23,442 bases of DNA, taken from the IMG/VR virus record IMGVR_UViG_3300017717_000084, positions 1 to 23,442 of that record. One strand, 5' to 3'. This DNA is from a virus. A model generated the notes under the pieces. That model was given only the letters and a program-made list of their open reading frames with translations. It was not told the DNA's origin and did no database searches. Position numbers and translations under genes: made by a program. Of this stretch, positions 5,874-13,772 are shown piece by piece; position 1 is the first letter of the stretch, and the number at the start of each line of letters is the position of its first letter.

Positions 5874-6878
5874 ATGAGCAATAACGGAAAACCGACTGCT
5901 TTACAAACAGATAGTGAAATAGCTGCCACTATGTTTGAAAGTTTCTTGACCCCTGAAGAGGATAAGGTTGAAGAGGCAGTCGCAGAAACAGAAGAAGCAG
6001 TAGAAGAAGTCCTTGAAGAAGAACTTGAAGCACCTGAAACTCTTGAAGAAGATGTGGAAGATGAAGAAGAGTTTGACGAAGAGGACGAATTAGATGAAGA
6101 ACAAACCGATGTTGAAGAGGAAGCCTTGCAACCTCAGACATTTACAGTAAAAGTAGATGGTCAAGAAGTTGAGGTTACGCAAGATGAACTTATCAACGGA
6201 TATTCTCGTCAGCAAGATTATACGCGCAAGACACAAGAACTCTCTCAACAGCGTAAGACTATTGAGCAGCAGCAAGCAGAGTTAGCGCAAAGAGATGCGA
6301 TATATTCGCAGTTGTTACCGAAGATGGAAGCCCAATTAAAGGGCGAACTGGCTAACGAACCAGATTGGAACGCTTTGTATGAAGATGATCCTGTTGGTTA
6401 TGTTCGCGAAAAACAGCTTTGGGATGAAAAGAAAGAAAAGCTTAGTGCTGTAAGTGCTGAACAACAAAGACTTCAACAAGAAGCCTTGGTAAAACAGCAA
6501 CAACAAATACAACAATTTGTTGAATATGGCAATCAAAAGCTTCTTGAAATAATCCCAGAATGGCAAAACCCAGAGGTTGCTGCCAAAGAAAAAGCTGCTA
6601 TAAGCGAGTATGCAATGAGGGAGTTGGAATATACTCCTGAAGAGATACAACAGGTTTATGATTATCGTGCTTTGCTTGGTTTAAGAAATGCTTGGTTAAA
6701 CTCTCGAACAGTTGAAGCCACAAAGAAAAAACCAACACAAAAAGCACCAGCAAGAGTTGCTAGACCTGGTACGACTAACCGACCAAAAACGACAACACCT
6801 GTGAAGAAAGCAAAACAAAGGTTGGCCAAAACTGGGAAAACCTCAGATGCGGCTAAAGTATTTGAACAATTAATTTAA
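5874..6878 (+). CDS. Capsid scaffolding protein (334 aa)
   Basis: Directs procapsid assembly and leaves before or during DNA packaging. The N-terminal 25-85 region is extremely acidic (long Glu/Asp runs), followed by a short beta motif TFTVKVDGQEVEVTQDELIN and RQQDYTRKTQELSQQRKTIE, the start of a long Gln/Glu-rich coiled coil. The C-terminal 60 residues are basic (KKKPTQKAPARVARPGTTNR and PVKKAKQRLAKTGK), the usual coat-binding end. This acidic N, coiled-coil middle, basic C plan, and the position directly before the coat gene, are typical of tailed-phage scaffolds. The start at 5874 is fixed by AAGGAG 7 bases upstream. The acidic arm could contact the lysine-rich small proteins encoded upstream (inference). 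Confidence 0.88.
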   Translation: MSNNGKPTALQTDSEIAATMFESFLTPEEDKVEEAVAETEEAVEEVLEEELEAPETLEEDVEDEEEFDEEDELDEEQTDVEEEALQPQTFTVKVDGQEVEVTQDELINGYSRQQDYTRKTQELSQQRKTIEQQQAELAQRDAIYSQLLPKMEAQLKGELANEPDWNALYEDDPVGYVREKQLWDEKKEKLSAVSAEQQRLQQEALVKQQQQIQQFVEYGNQKLLEIIPEWQNPEVAAKEKAAISEYAMRELEYTPEEIQQVYDYRALLGLRNAWLNSRTVEATKKKPTQKAPARVARPGTTNRPKTTTPVKKAKQRLAKTGKTSDAAKVFEQLI

Positions 6879-6890
6879 AGGAATATAACA

Positions 6891-7826
6891 ATGGCTAAAG
6901 TAACAAACGCCTTTGATACATATACAGCTACTGCTGACAGAGAAGATTTAAGTAATATTATTTACAACATTTCTCCAATGCAAACTCCGTTTATGTCATC
7001 AATCGGAAAAAGAAATATAAAAAACGTAGTATTTGATTGGCAGACAGAAAGTCTACCTACTCCAAGTGCCGCTGGACAGCTTGAAGGTTTTGAACTATCA
7101 AGAGCTGCTTCTACAGCTACAGCAAGAGCAAGTAATGTTGCTATGATTTCAGCTAGAGATGCAACTGTAACAGGTTCACAAGAAGCTTCAGATGCAGCTG
7201 GTAAGAGATCAGAAATGGCTCACCAACTTGCTATTATGGCTAAAGCACTTAAAAGAGATATGGAAGAAGCTCTATGTCAAAAAGGTGCTAAAACAACTGG
7301 TAATGCTACAACAGCTAGGGTAACTGGTGGTTTCGAGTCTTGGATTACAACTAACGATTCAAGAGGAACTAACGGTGCTTCTACTGGTGGCGGTGCTGCT
7401 CCAACAGACGGAACACAAAGAGCATTAACAGAAACTTTATTAAAAGATGTATTACAACTTATGTTTGCTAGTGGTGCAGAGCCTAACATGGCAATCTGTG
7501 GTCCTGTAAATAAGCAGAAGATTTCTGCTTTCACAGGTAGAACACAAGCTAGACAATTTGTTGATGCAAACACAGTCGAAGCTTCAGTATCAATCTATTC
7601 ATCTGACTTTGGTGAACTAAAAATCGTTCCATCAAACAGATCAAGAGAAAGATCATTGTTGTTAGTAGATCCAGAGTTTGCAAAAGTGTCATACCTAAGA
7701 GATTTCCAAACTATTGATATCTCAACAATAGGTGATGCTGAGACTAAGATGATTATTTGTGAGTACGGATTAGAAGTATCTAATGAAGCTGCTCATGGTG
7801 TCGTTGCAGACTTAACAACATCATAA
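6891..7826 (+). CDS. Major capsid protein, SU10/DUF5309 type (311 aa)
   Basis: Forms the icosahedral shell. The N-terminus DREDLSNIIYNISPMQTPFM followed by VFDWQTESLPTPSAAGQLEG is the signature of the SU10-like coat family (DUF5309), which adopts the HK97 fold in studied members. The middle (SQEASDAAGKRSEMAHQLAI and RDMEEALCQKGA) corresponds to the long spine helix and the C-terminal half (PSNRSRERSLLLVDPEFAKV and YLRDFQTIDISTIGDAETK) to the beta P/A domains. Length is normal. It has its own AAAGGA site 9-12 bases upstream and is followed by a strong terminator, fitting a highly expressed gene at the end of a transcription unit. Confidence 0.93.
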   Translation: MAKVTNAFDTYTATADREDLSNIIYNISPMQTPFMSSIGKRNIKNVVFDWQTESLPTPSAAGQLEGFELSRAASTATARASNVAMISARDATVTGSQEASDAAGKRSEMAHQLAIMAKALKRDMEEALCQKGAKTTGNATTARVTGGFESWITTNDSRGTNGASTGGGAAPTDGTQRALTETLLKDVLQLMFASGAEPNMAICGPVNKQKISAFTGRTQARQFVDANTVEASVSIYSSDFGELKIVPSNRSRERSLLLVDPEFAKVSYLRDFQTIDISTIGDAETKMIICEYGLEVSNEAAHGVVADLTTS

Positions 7827-7845
7827 GTTTAGTTAAATAAGCTTT

Positions 7846-7873
7846 AAGGGAAGTTTCGGCTTCCCTTTTTTTT
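7846..7873 (+). terminator. Rho-independent terminator after the capsid gene
   Basis: A perfect 8-bp stem, AAGGGAAG (7846-7853) with CTTCCCTT (7860-7867), a six-base loop TTTCGG, then a run of eight T (7866-7873). This is a canonical intrinsic terminator 20 bases past the capsid stop. It separates the capsid unit from the downstream tail unit. Confidence 0.95.
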
Positions 7874-7874
7874 G

Positions 7875-7890
7875 TGCTAAAATCTCTACA
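7875..7890 (+). promoter_or_regulatory. Extended -10 promoter, predicted leaderless transcript start
   Basis: TGCTAAAAT at 7875-7883 fits the extended -10 consensus TGnTATAAT with one mismatch in the hexamer. Seven bases beyond the hexamer is 7890, which is the A of the next gene's ATG, so the message would be leaderless. There is no Shine-Dalgarno between the terminator and the ATG, which agrees. No good -35 is present (TTCGGC overlaps the terminator loop). Confidence 0.6.
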
Positions 7891-8180
7891 TGGCAAAAAC
7901 TACATTAATAGATCATAAGACAGGACTGCAATCTATCTTTGCAACTGAAGATGATAAGGTTGTTTATCAGACAAAACAGAATATTCAACCAACACTAGAC
8001 TATGTAAAACAGTTATCTGAAAATGCTCCAGGTAAAGATTTTCGTCATGTAGCAGAAGTACCAATGGTAATATATCAACAAGCAATCAGAGAAGGTTGGT
8101 CAAAGGATTCTGCACAATGGAAGAAATGGTTAAACCATTCTGATAATAAACCCTTTAGGACATGGAAAGGTAAAGTATGA
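7890..8180 (+). CDS. Conserved hypothetical head-region protein (96 aa), probable leaderless start
   Basis: Follows the capsid terminator and opens the second structural unit. The sequence shows FATEDDKVVYQTKQNIQPTL, then GKDFRHVAEVPMVIYQQAIR, then WLNHSDNKPFRTWKGKV. The RHVAEVPM.iyqqA..EGW...s..WkkwLN.sdnkpFRTW.G pattern recurs directly after major capsid genes in marine podoviruses, as I recall it, so a head-completion or neck role is plausible, function not known. No ribosome binding site is present ahead of the ATG, but the start is supported by the MAK start and the family-like N-terminus. Its stop overlaps the next start by four bases (ATGA). Confidence 0.7.
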   Translation: MAKTTLIDHKTGLQSIFATEDDKVVYQTKQNIQPTLDYVKQLSENAPGKDFRHVAEVPMVIYQQAIREGWSKDSAQWKKWLNHSDNKPFRTWKGKV

Positions 8181-8827
8181 CATATGATGAATTAAAAACT
8201 AATATTGCAAATTTCTTAAACAGGTCAGATTTAACAGACCAGTTAGATTTTTTTATTGATGCAACAGAAGGTGAATTTAACAGAAGATTAAGAACCAAAG
8301 ACATGATTAAACGTGCTACTGCTACAGCAGATGCACAATATATGTCATTACCAACAGACTGGTTAGAAGCTATTAATGTAGAAATTACATCAAATGATTT
8401 TAGACCATTGTTTCAACAGTCTATAGAATCACTAGATGTCTATAGAAAAGCTAATAACAATGTAACTGGTCAACCAATCTATTATGCAATTGTAGATAAT
8501 TCATTAGAGTTAGCACCTACCCCTGACACAAGTTATACGCTACAATTAACATACTATGGCACTATTGATGCTTTAAGCAGTTCTAATACAACGAACTTTA
8601 TATCCACAGGATATCCAGATGCTTACTTATATGGTGCTTTAAAACACGCTTCTATCTATCTAATGGAAGATGAAAGAGTGCCTTTATTTACAGCACAATT
8701 TGAAAAAGCATTAGAAGAGATGAGAATGGAACAAGAGAAAGCAGAATTTGGCAAAGGATCTCTAATACAAAGAAGAAGAACTTATGGCAAGTCTGGTAAA
8801 AAAATGTATTATTGGAATAATAATTAG
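8177..8827 (+). CDS. Head-to-tail adaptor protein, SU10-like (216 aa)
   Basis: Sits under the portal and links it to the tail in related phages. The N-terminus MTYDELKTNIANFLNRSDLT followed by FFIDATEGEFNRRLRTKDM is typical of the adaptor family, in which a helical N-terminal bundle is followed by a beta domain (here LPTDWLEAINVEITSNDFRP and NSLELAPTPDTSYTLQLTYY) and a C-terminal helix KHASIYLMEDERVPLFTAQF. The C-terminal tail is Lys/Tyr-rich (SGKKMYYWNNN). It overlaps the preceding gene by four bases and is followed by a good ribosome binding site for the next gene (TAGGAGATAAA). Assignment by pattern is good. Confidence 0.8.
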   Translation: MTYDELKTNIANFLNRSDLTDQLDFFIDATEGEFNRRLRTKDMIKRATATADAQYMSLPTDWLEAINVEITSNDFRPLFQQSIESLDVYRKANNNVTGQPIYYAIVDNSLELAPTPDTSYTLQLTYYGTIDALSSSNTTNFISTGYPDAYLYGALKHASIYLMEDERVPLFTAQFEKALEEMRMEQEKAEFGKGSLIQRRRTYGKSGKKMYYWNNN

Positions 8828-8835
8828 GAGATAAA

Positions 8836-9228
8836 ATGGCTGGATTTAGTGATTATTTAGAGGATAAAGTATTAGACCATGTATTTGGTGGTAATGCTTA
8901 TACAGCACCAGGAACATTATATGTTGCTTTGTATACTGTAGCACCTACAGATACAGGTGGTGGTACAGAAGTATCAGGCGGTGCTTATGCAAGACAATCA
9001 GCTGCATTTACTGTATCTGGTACAAACCCAACCACAGCAACAAACTCAGCTGCGGTTGAATATCCAACAGCTACAGCAGACTATGGTACAGTCGTTGCGG
9101 TAGGTATATTTGATGCCTCATCAAGTGGTAATCTAATGGCTTATGCAAACTTAACAGCTTCTAAGACTGTAAGTTCAGGCGATGTATTCAGATTTGACGC
9201 TGGCGATTTAGATATAACATTAGCGTAA
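8836..9228 (+). CDS. Gp80-like tail/fibre-associated beta protein (130 aa)
   Basis: Pattern: MAGFSDYLEDKVLDHVFGGN, then LYVALYTVAPTDTGGGTEVS, then YARQSAAFTVSG and AVGIFDASSSGNLMAYANL. This is a widespread small tail protein family (Gp80-like, sometimes called fibre or structural) with an Ig-like beta fold predicted by its Thr/Gly/Ala-rich strands. The end (SSGDVFRFDAGDLDITLA) completes the domain. Likely a virion surface or tail protein. Its stop codon is 4 bases ahead of the following gene, so both should be co-translated. Confidence is high in the family and low in the precise role. Confidence 0.78.
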   Translation: MAGFSDYLEDKVLDHVFGGNAYTAPGTLYVALYTVAPTDTGGGTEVSGGAYARQSAAFTVSGTNPTTATNSAAVEYPTATADYGTVVAVGIFDASSSGNLMAYANLTASKTVSSGDVFRFDAGDLDITLA

Positions 9229-9232
9229 TATC

Positions 9233-9904
9233 ATGGCCTCAGTAGGCTATGGCTTATACACATACGGAAAGTCCAATTACGGAACTCCTGTATATCATTT
9301 TGGTGCAGCCACTATTGCTGCAACATCCAATGTAACAGCGGTTGGAACTGTTGAAGTTCCAGTATTAGGTTCTGCTACCATAGCGGCAACTTCAAGCGTT
9401 ACAGCAACAGGAAGATTTGTAATTACAGGTGCATCTACCATTGCTGGTACATCTGGATTTACAGCAGTTGGAGCAATAATACTTGATGGTGCTGCAACAA
9501 TATCAGCAACATCTGGTGCTTCAGCAGTAGGAACACAAATTGATTTAGGTTCTTCCACCATATCAGCAAGTTCTGGTATGACCGCTACTGGTAAACAAAT
9601 AGACCGTGGTGCATCTACAATAGCATCTGTATCAAGCATGACAGCTACAGGTAGATTTACTGTATCAGGTTCAGCAACATTAACAGGAGTAAGCGGTTTT
9701 GATGCAATCGGTGGTCTTGTAGTAGCAGGAACATCTGTAATTGCACAAACAAGTGGATTTAATGCAGTTGGTGGTCTAAAATGGGAAGATATTATTGTTC
9801 CTGGTGAGACTTGGACCGATCAAATAGTAGCAGAAGAAACTTGGACAGAACAAACTAATCCAAGCACATCATGGACAAACTTAGGCGAACAAGACGCAGC
9901 TTAG
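9233..9904 (+). CDS. Beta-repeat structural protein with eight ~20-aa units (223 aa)
   Basis: A YGLYTYGKSNYG N-terminus leads into eight successive units of the type GASTIAATSSVTATG + 5 residues. Seven are exactly 20 residues, the first is 22 (residues 24-185). Each unit is a Ser/Thr/Ala-rich pair of predicted strands with a fixed Gly at the start and a Gly at position 15, giving a regular rod-like beta repeat such as a solenoid or stacked hairpins (inference). The C-terminal 38 residues change style, with three ETWTDQ / ETWTEQ / TSWTNL elements that could be a plug or attachment point. No ribosome binding site is present, so translation must depend on coupling with the gene 4 bases upstream. 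It is probably a tail or virion surface protein; a variable adhesin role is possible. Confidence 0.72.
   Translation: MASVGYGLYTYGKSNYGTPVYHFGAATIAATSNVTAVGTVEVPVLGSATIAATSSVTATGRFVITGASTIAGTSGFTAVGAIILDGAATISATSGASAVGTQIDLGSSTISASSGMTATGKQIDRGASTIASVSSMTATGRFTVSGSATLTGVSGFDAIGGLVVAGTSVIAQTSGFNAVGGLKWEDIIVPGETWTDQIVAEETWTEQTNPSTSWTNLGEQDAA
9302..9787 (+). repeat. Eight in-frame ~60-bp coding repeats
   Basis: The coding region repeats with a 60-bp period: eight diverged units, the first 66 bp and seven of 60 bp (9302-9367, then 9368 to 9787). Protein identity is highest at the G(A/S)(A/S)TI and TS..TA.G positions. The DNA has diverged much more than the 21- and 24-bp repeats elsewhere, so these copies are older and under protein-level constraint. 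Confidence 0.85.
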
Positions 9905-9916
9905 AGGAATTTTTTT

Positions 9917-11152
9917 ATGGCAGATACATTTACAACGAATTTAAACTTAACCAAACCAGAAGTAGGCGCATCTACTGATACTTGGGGTACAAAGATTAAT
10001 AATGATCTTGACTCTGTAGACGCATTATTTAGTTCTACTGGTACTTCAGTAGCTATGAACCTAGACGGAGCAGTAATAGATAGCTCTGTTATCGGAGGCA
10101 CAACACCAGCAGCAGGAACATTTACAACACTTACAGCTAATACATCTATAACAGGTACACTTGCTACAGCAGCTCAACCTAATATTACAAGTGTTGGTAC
10201 GCTTACAGCTCTTACTGGTGGTACAGGAGATTTGAATTGGGATAGCGGAACTTTATTTGTAGATTCTTCAGCTAATGCTGTTGGAATTGGAACGAGTAGT
10301 CCAACAGAAAAACTAACAGTCAATGGTGCATTAGCTATAACAGGTGCTTTAGCAGATGATAGAACATCTACTGCTGCTATGGATTTTTCAGGTGGTACAA
10401 CAAGATTTATTTCTTATGGTGCTAGTGGAACTGGTGGTATTTTTGCATTTAGAACAGCATCAGGTGGGGCAAGTTCATCAGAAAGAATGCGTATTGATGG
10501 TTCAGGCAAGGTATCTATAGGCACTACATCAGCTACAGAACTATTAAATGTTGCTGCTGGTTCAGGTAGTGGTGCTGCTATGGAATTTGCAGGTAATGGA
10601 ACAACAGTAGGTTCTACTTCAATGTTTGTTGGTCATGGTAGTAATAATGATGGTTATGTATATCAAAGAGCAAACTCACCATTAATTTTCGGCACAAATA
10701 ACACAGAAAGAATGCGTATTCTTGCAGGTGGTGGCTTAACCTTTAACGGAGACACAGCAGCAGCTAACGCACTTGACGATTATGAAGAAGGTACTTGGAC
10801 TCCAGCTTGTGGAGCTACTTTAAGTACCGCTACAGGTAAATATACAAAAATTGGTAATCTAGTTACTGTTCATTATCGTATAATTACTACTGGTGGACTG
10901 CCTTCAAGTGGAGGACAAGTTCAAATAAGTGGATTACCTTTTACTATAGATAGTAGTGGAGCAGGGTCAATATATGCAAGATATTACACTCCAAATGACT
11001 CTACATTAACAACCATTTTAATTGATGGTGAAAGTGTTATTAGGCTTATTAATATAAATGAACAAAATTATGATTATACAATTTGGGGTGAATTAGAAGC
11101 ATCAAGTAATAACTCTGTTGATATAAGAGGAACAGCAACATATCAAGTTTAA
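9917..11152 (+). CDS. Tail fibre / receptor-binding protein (411 aa)
   Basis: Typical marine-phage tail fibre. The N-terminus [20 protein letters not shown] is the conserved virion-attachment start; the middle contains fibre-type repeats ([31 protein letters not shown], two copies of (S/T)ERMRI), and the C-terminus begins [19 protein letters not shown], a conserved domain of such fibres, followed by a diverged beta-rich head [14 protein letters not shown] that is the likely receptor-binding part. It has a GAGGA ribosome binding site 8 to 12 bases upstream. A 17-bp direct repeat encoding the two ERMRI motifs lies inside the gene. The next gene is a small conserved partner. Confidence 0.88.
   Translation: MADTFTTNLNLTKPEVGASTDTWGTKINNDLDSVDALFSSTGTSVAMNLDGAVIDSSVIGGTTPAAGTFTTLTANTSITGTLATAAQPNITSVGTLTALTGGTGDLNWDSGTLFVDSSANAVGIGTSSPTEKLTVNGALAITGALADDRTSTAAMDFSGGTTRFISYGASGTGGIFAFRTASGGASSSERMRIDGSGKVSIGTTSATELLNVAAGSGSGAAMEFAGNGTTVGSTSMFVGHGSNNDGYVYQRANSPLIFGTNNTERMRILAGGGLTFNGDTAAANALDDYEEGTWTPACGATLSTATGKYTKIGNLVTVHYRIITTGGLPSSGGQVQISGLPFTIDSSGAGSIYARYYTPNDSTLTTILIDGESVIRLININEQNYDYTIWGELEASSNNSVDIRGTATYQV
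10479..10720 (+). repeat. 17-bp direct repeat pair inside the fibre gene
   Basis: cagaaagaatgcgtatt occurs at 10479-10495 and 10704-10720, both in frame and both encoding the ERMRI motif; spacing is 225 bp (75 codons). Such a repeat could recombine to delete or swap the 225-bp segment between them without a frameshift. Confidence 0.85.
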
Positions 11153-11199
11153 TAACTAATATACTTAGTGGATGCTAGGTACGGACATAGGAGAAAAAA

Positions 11200-11493
11200 A
11201 TGGCAATAACAAAAGAACTAATAGAAGATAAAATAGAAGTTGTAGGCGACTACAAAACTATACAAGTAAGAACAGCTACAGTTATCAAGGAAGATGGTGT
11301 AGATATTTCAAGGTCTTTTCATAGACACGCATTAGAATGTGTAAGTTCTGTTCAAGATGAAGATGGTAATTGGACTCATACAGATACAGATGTTTCTGAA
11401 GAATCTACAGATGTTCAAGGTATAGCTTCAACTGTTTGGACTGATTCTGTAAAAGCTGCTAAAAGAACAGCTAATGAATCATCTGCAATATAA
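11200..11493 (+). CDS. Small conserved protein after the fibre gene (97 aa)
   Basis: Not assigned a function. Sequence: KIEVVGDYKTIQVRTATVIK, then DGVDISRSFHRHALECVSS, then QGIASTVWTDSVKAAKRTA. The IEVVGDYK..QVRTATVIKEDG..ISRSFHRH pattern is common, as I recall it, in marine phages directly after tail fibre genes. A fibre chaperone or a small fibre-associated protein is plausible. It has an excellent ribosome binding site, ATAGGAGAAAAAA, just before the ATG. The 47-base gap before it holds a 5-bp hairpin (ACTAA, loop, TTAGT at 11155-11169) without a T-tract, which I do not count as a terminator. Confidence 0.7.
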   Translation: MAITKELIEDKIEVVGDYKTIQVRTATVIKEDGVDISRSFHRHALECVSSVQDEDGNWTHTDTDVSEESTDVQGIASTVWTDSVKAAKRTANESSAI

Positions 11494-11507
11494 TTTAGGA
11501 GAATAAT

Positions 11508-13016
11508 ATGGCACTACTGCCTGTAACTCCGCCAGCTGGCATAGTCAAAAACGGAACTGACTATGCTAACAAAGGTCGTTGGGTTGACGGCAATCTTGTG
11601 CGTTTTGAAAACGGATTTCTAAAACCTATTGGTGGTTGGACTAAACTAAGAAACACAGCATTAACTGGTGAGCCTATAGGTATGTATGCCTATAAGGATA
11701 ATCTTGGTGAATCTATACTAGCTGTAGGTACAAGACAAAAGGTATATGTCTTATACGACAATACTTGGACTGATATAACACCATCTGGTTTTGTAAACGA
11801 TGCTGCCAATGATCCTCTTGGTTATGGTGCATACCACTATAACGTAGAAGATTATGGCGATGCTAGAAGTCAATCTGGGCTACCTCTTGCTTCAGGTCAT
11901 TTCTCCTTTGACAACTGGGGTGAAGATTTAGTCTTTTGTTTTTCTGGTGATGGAAAAATATACAAATGGAGGCCAGTTTCAGGCGGTACAGCAGATACCA
12001 TTGCCACAGTCGTAACAAACGCTCCTACAGGCTGTCAGGCTGTCCTAGTAACTAATGAAAGGCATTTAGTTGCTATTGGTTCTGGTGGCGACCCTAGAAA
12101 AATATCTTGGAGTGATAGAGAAGATAGAAATACTTGGACATCTAAAGCTACAAATACAGCAGGTGATGTACAAATACCTACAGGTGGTCGTGCATTATTA
12201 GGTGTTAAATACCAAAACGATGTCATAGTTTTTAGTGATACTGGTATAGATAGAATGAGCTATGTAGGCTCACCTTTTGTTTATGGTATTGCAGCAGCAG
12301 GCGCAAACTGTAAAGCTGTAAGTAGAAGATCAGTCGTGCAAACAGGAAACTTTCTTGCGTGGATGGGTGAAAACTCATTCTTTGTTTACGATGGTGTTGT
12401 AAGAGAAATAAAATGCGATGTGCATGATTATGTGTATGACAACTTGAATGTGCCAGGCAGGCAAGCGTGCTGGGGTGGACATAACTCTAACTTTAATGAA
12501 ATATGGTGGGGTTTTCCTGTAGGTGATGGACAATACACACCAAACAAATATGTAGTTTGGAATTACTTAGAAAATACTTGGTCTATAGGTTCTTTAGATA
12601 GAGGCTGTTGGATTGACCAAGGTGCGTTTGATTATCCTATTGCTGGTGATTCAAGTGGTTTTATTTATGAACACGAATCAACCACATTATCTAATTCACC
12701 AAACTTAAATAGTGATGCACCATTTTGTACAAGTGGTCCAATAGAGTTAGGTAACGGCGATAACTATGTGCAATGTAATCAAATTATCCCAGATGAAGAA
12801 GCAAATACATTACCAGGTGTAACGATAAGTTTTAAAGGTAAGTTTACCCCATTAGGTAGCGAAACAGACTTTGGTAGTTTTACCTTTGAAAATGACGGAT
12901 ATACTGATGCTAGGTTTACAGCAAGACAAGTACAAATGACCGTAACAGGTAGCACAAATCAAGACTTTCAAGTTGGTAATATAAGATTGAATGTAAGAAC
13001 CAGAGGTAGAAGATAA
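11508..13016 (+). CDS. Tail hub / nozzle protein (P22 gp10 or T7 gp12 class) (502 aa)
   Basis: Large beta-rich protein that probably makes the tail tube or DNA-stabilising nozzle. The start LLPVTPPAGIVKNGTDYANK followed by GRWVDGNLVRFENGFLKPIG is the usual opening of this podovirus tail family. Repeating propeller-like motifs (LLGVKYQNDVIVFSDTGIDR, WMGENSFFVYDGVVREIKC, WWGFPVGDGQYTPNKYVVWN) continue through the middle, which is typical of a beta-propeller hub. Length fits. It starts with TTTAGGAGAATAAT, a good ribosome binding site, and its stop shares a base with the next start (TAATG). The exact homologue (gp10-like or gp12-like) was not resolved by eye. Confidence 0.85.
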   Translation: MALLPVTPPAGIVKNGTDYANKGRWVDGNLVRFENGFLKPIGGWTKLRNTALTGEPIGMYAYKDNLGESILAVGTRQKVYVLYDNTWTDITPSGFVNDAANDPLGYGAYHYNVEDYGDARSQSGLPLASGHFSFDNWGEDLVFCFSGDGKIYKWRPVSGGTADTIATVVTNAPTGCQAVLVTNERHLVAIGSGGDPRKISWSDREDRNTWTSKATNTAGDVQIPTGGRALLGVKYQNDVIVFSDTGIDRMSYVGSPFVYGIAAAGANCKAVSRRSVVQTGNFLAWMGENSFFVYDGVVREIKCDVHDYVYDNLNVPGRQACWGGHNSNFNEIWWGFPVGDGQYTPNKYVVWNYLENTWSIGSLDRGCWIDQGAFDYPIAGDSSGFIYEHESTTLSNSPNLNSDAPFCTSGPIELGNGDNYVQCNQIIPDEEANTLPGVTISFKGKFTPLGSETDFGSFTFENDGYTDARFTARQVQMTVTGSTNQDFQVGNIRLNVRTRGRR

Positions 13017-13381
13017 TGGATCTATCCTCGCAAAGACAATATATACAGCGTGCAATTAATGTTAAATATGCTTTTGCAGCTACAACAAAACAAACCATCT
13101 ATACTGCACCAACTGGTGATGATTTTACTTTTGCTATTATAAAAGGTTTTTTAGCTTGCGATCATGGTAATCAGCAAACCAATTTAGATGTATCTATAAC
13201 TGATACAGGCTCTAATGAGTTTTTTATTTATAAACAACATAATATAACAGCACACGCTACTGACGAGTTGCAAACCAATGCAGGAATCGTATTACAACAA
13301 GGCGAAATATTAAAAGCACAAGTAAACCATGCAAACATACACTTAGTTTTAAGCATTATAGAATATGGCAAAGGCGACTAA
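13016..13381 (+). CDS. Small beta-rich virion protein (121 aa)
   Basis: Not recognised by name. A beta-rich sequence: FAATTKQTIYTAPTGDDFTF, then IIKGFLACDHGNQQTNLDVS, then NAGIVLQQGEILKAQVNHAN. The last segments (VLQQGEILKAQVNHANIHLVLSIIEY) resemble small jelly-roll-like phage structural proteins found after the hub gene. It overlaps the upstream gene by one base and its last 17 bases code also for the next protein. Likely a tail or head accessory subunit. Confidence 0.65.
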   Translation: MDLSSQRQYIQRAINVKYAFAATTKQTIYTAPTGDDFTFAIIKGFLACDHGNQQTNLDVSITDTGSNEFFIYKQHNITAHATDELQTNAGIVLQQGEILKAQVNHANIHLVLSIIEYGKGD

Positions 13382-13772
13382 TAAGGTAGTTGATATAAAC
13401 CAAGCGAAAAAAGATCCTTGGGAAATTGAATGGGAAAGATGTAAACCTTATATAGCAAAAGCTGTAAAGTATCAAGATTCCTATACAATTGACGATATAG
13501 AAGATAAAATAAGACATGGTATATTCCATTTATGGCCAGGCAAAAAGTCTGCATACATAACAGAATTTGTAATATATCCACAAGTTAAAGCAATGAATCT
13601 ATTATTTTGTGGTGGTGATTACGAAGAACTAGAAGAAATGCTACCATCAATAGAAGCATTTGCAAAAGCCGCAGGTATCAAAAGATTATATGGTGGCGGC
13701 AGAAAAGGATGGATTAGAAAGATAAAACATCTAGGATTTGAAACAGAACATTTAATTAGAAAAGACTTATGA
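13365..13772 (+). CDS. GNAT-like internal core protein, T7 gp13 / DUF2833-like (135 aa)
   Basis: The pattern YQDSYTIDDIEDKIRHGIFHLW, then SAYITEFVIYPQVKAMNLLF, GGDYEELEEMLPSIEAFAKA and GIKRLYGGGRKGWIRKIKHL matches the family of small phage proteins related to T7 gp13 that share the N-acetyltransferase (GNAT) fold. In T7 it is needed for virion assembly but has no known enzyme activity. Here the GG(R/K)KGWIRK..KHLGF end is in the usual CoA-binding position, but I cannot say that an acetyl-CoA site is intact. It precedes the ejection proteins, matching a role in building the inner core. Overlaps both neighbours (17 bases upstream, 4 bases downstream). Confidence 0.72.
   Translation: MAKATNKVVDINQAKKDPWEIEWERCKPYIAKAVKYQDSYTIDDIEDKIRHGIFHLWPGKKSAYITEFVIYPQVKAMNLLFCGGDYEELEEMLPSIEAFAKAAGIKRLYGGGRKGWIRKIKHLGFETEHLIRKDL

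Noticed and set aside
9295-9639. Minus-strand 114-aa Ala/Val/Pro-rich ORF
   Set aside because: It is a shadow of the 60-bp repeats in the plus-strand structural gene; its own repeats follow from those.
11155-11169. Hairpin ACTAA-loop-TTAGT after the fibre gene as a terminator
   Set aside because: Only 5 AT-rich base pairs and no following T-tract.
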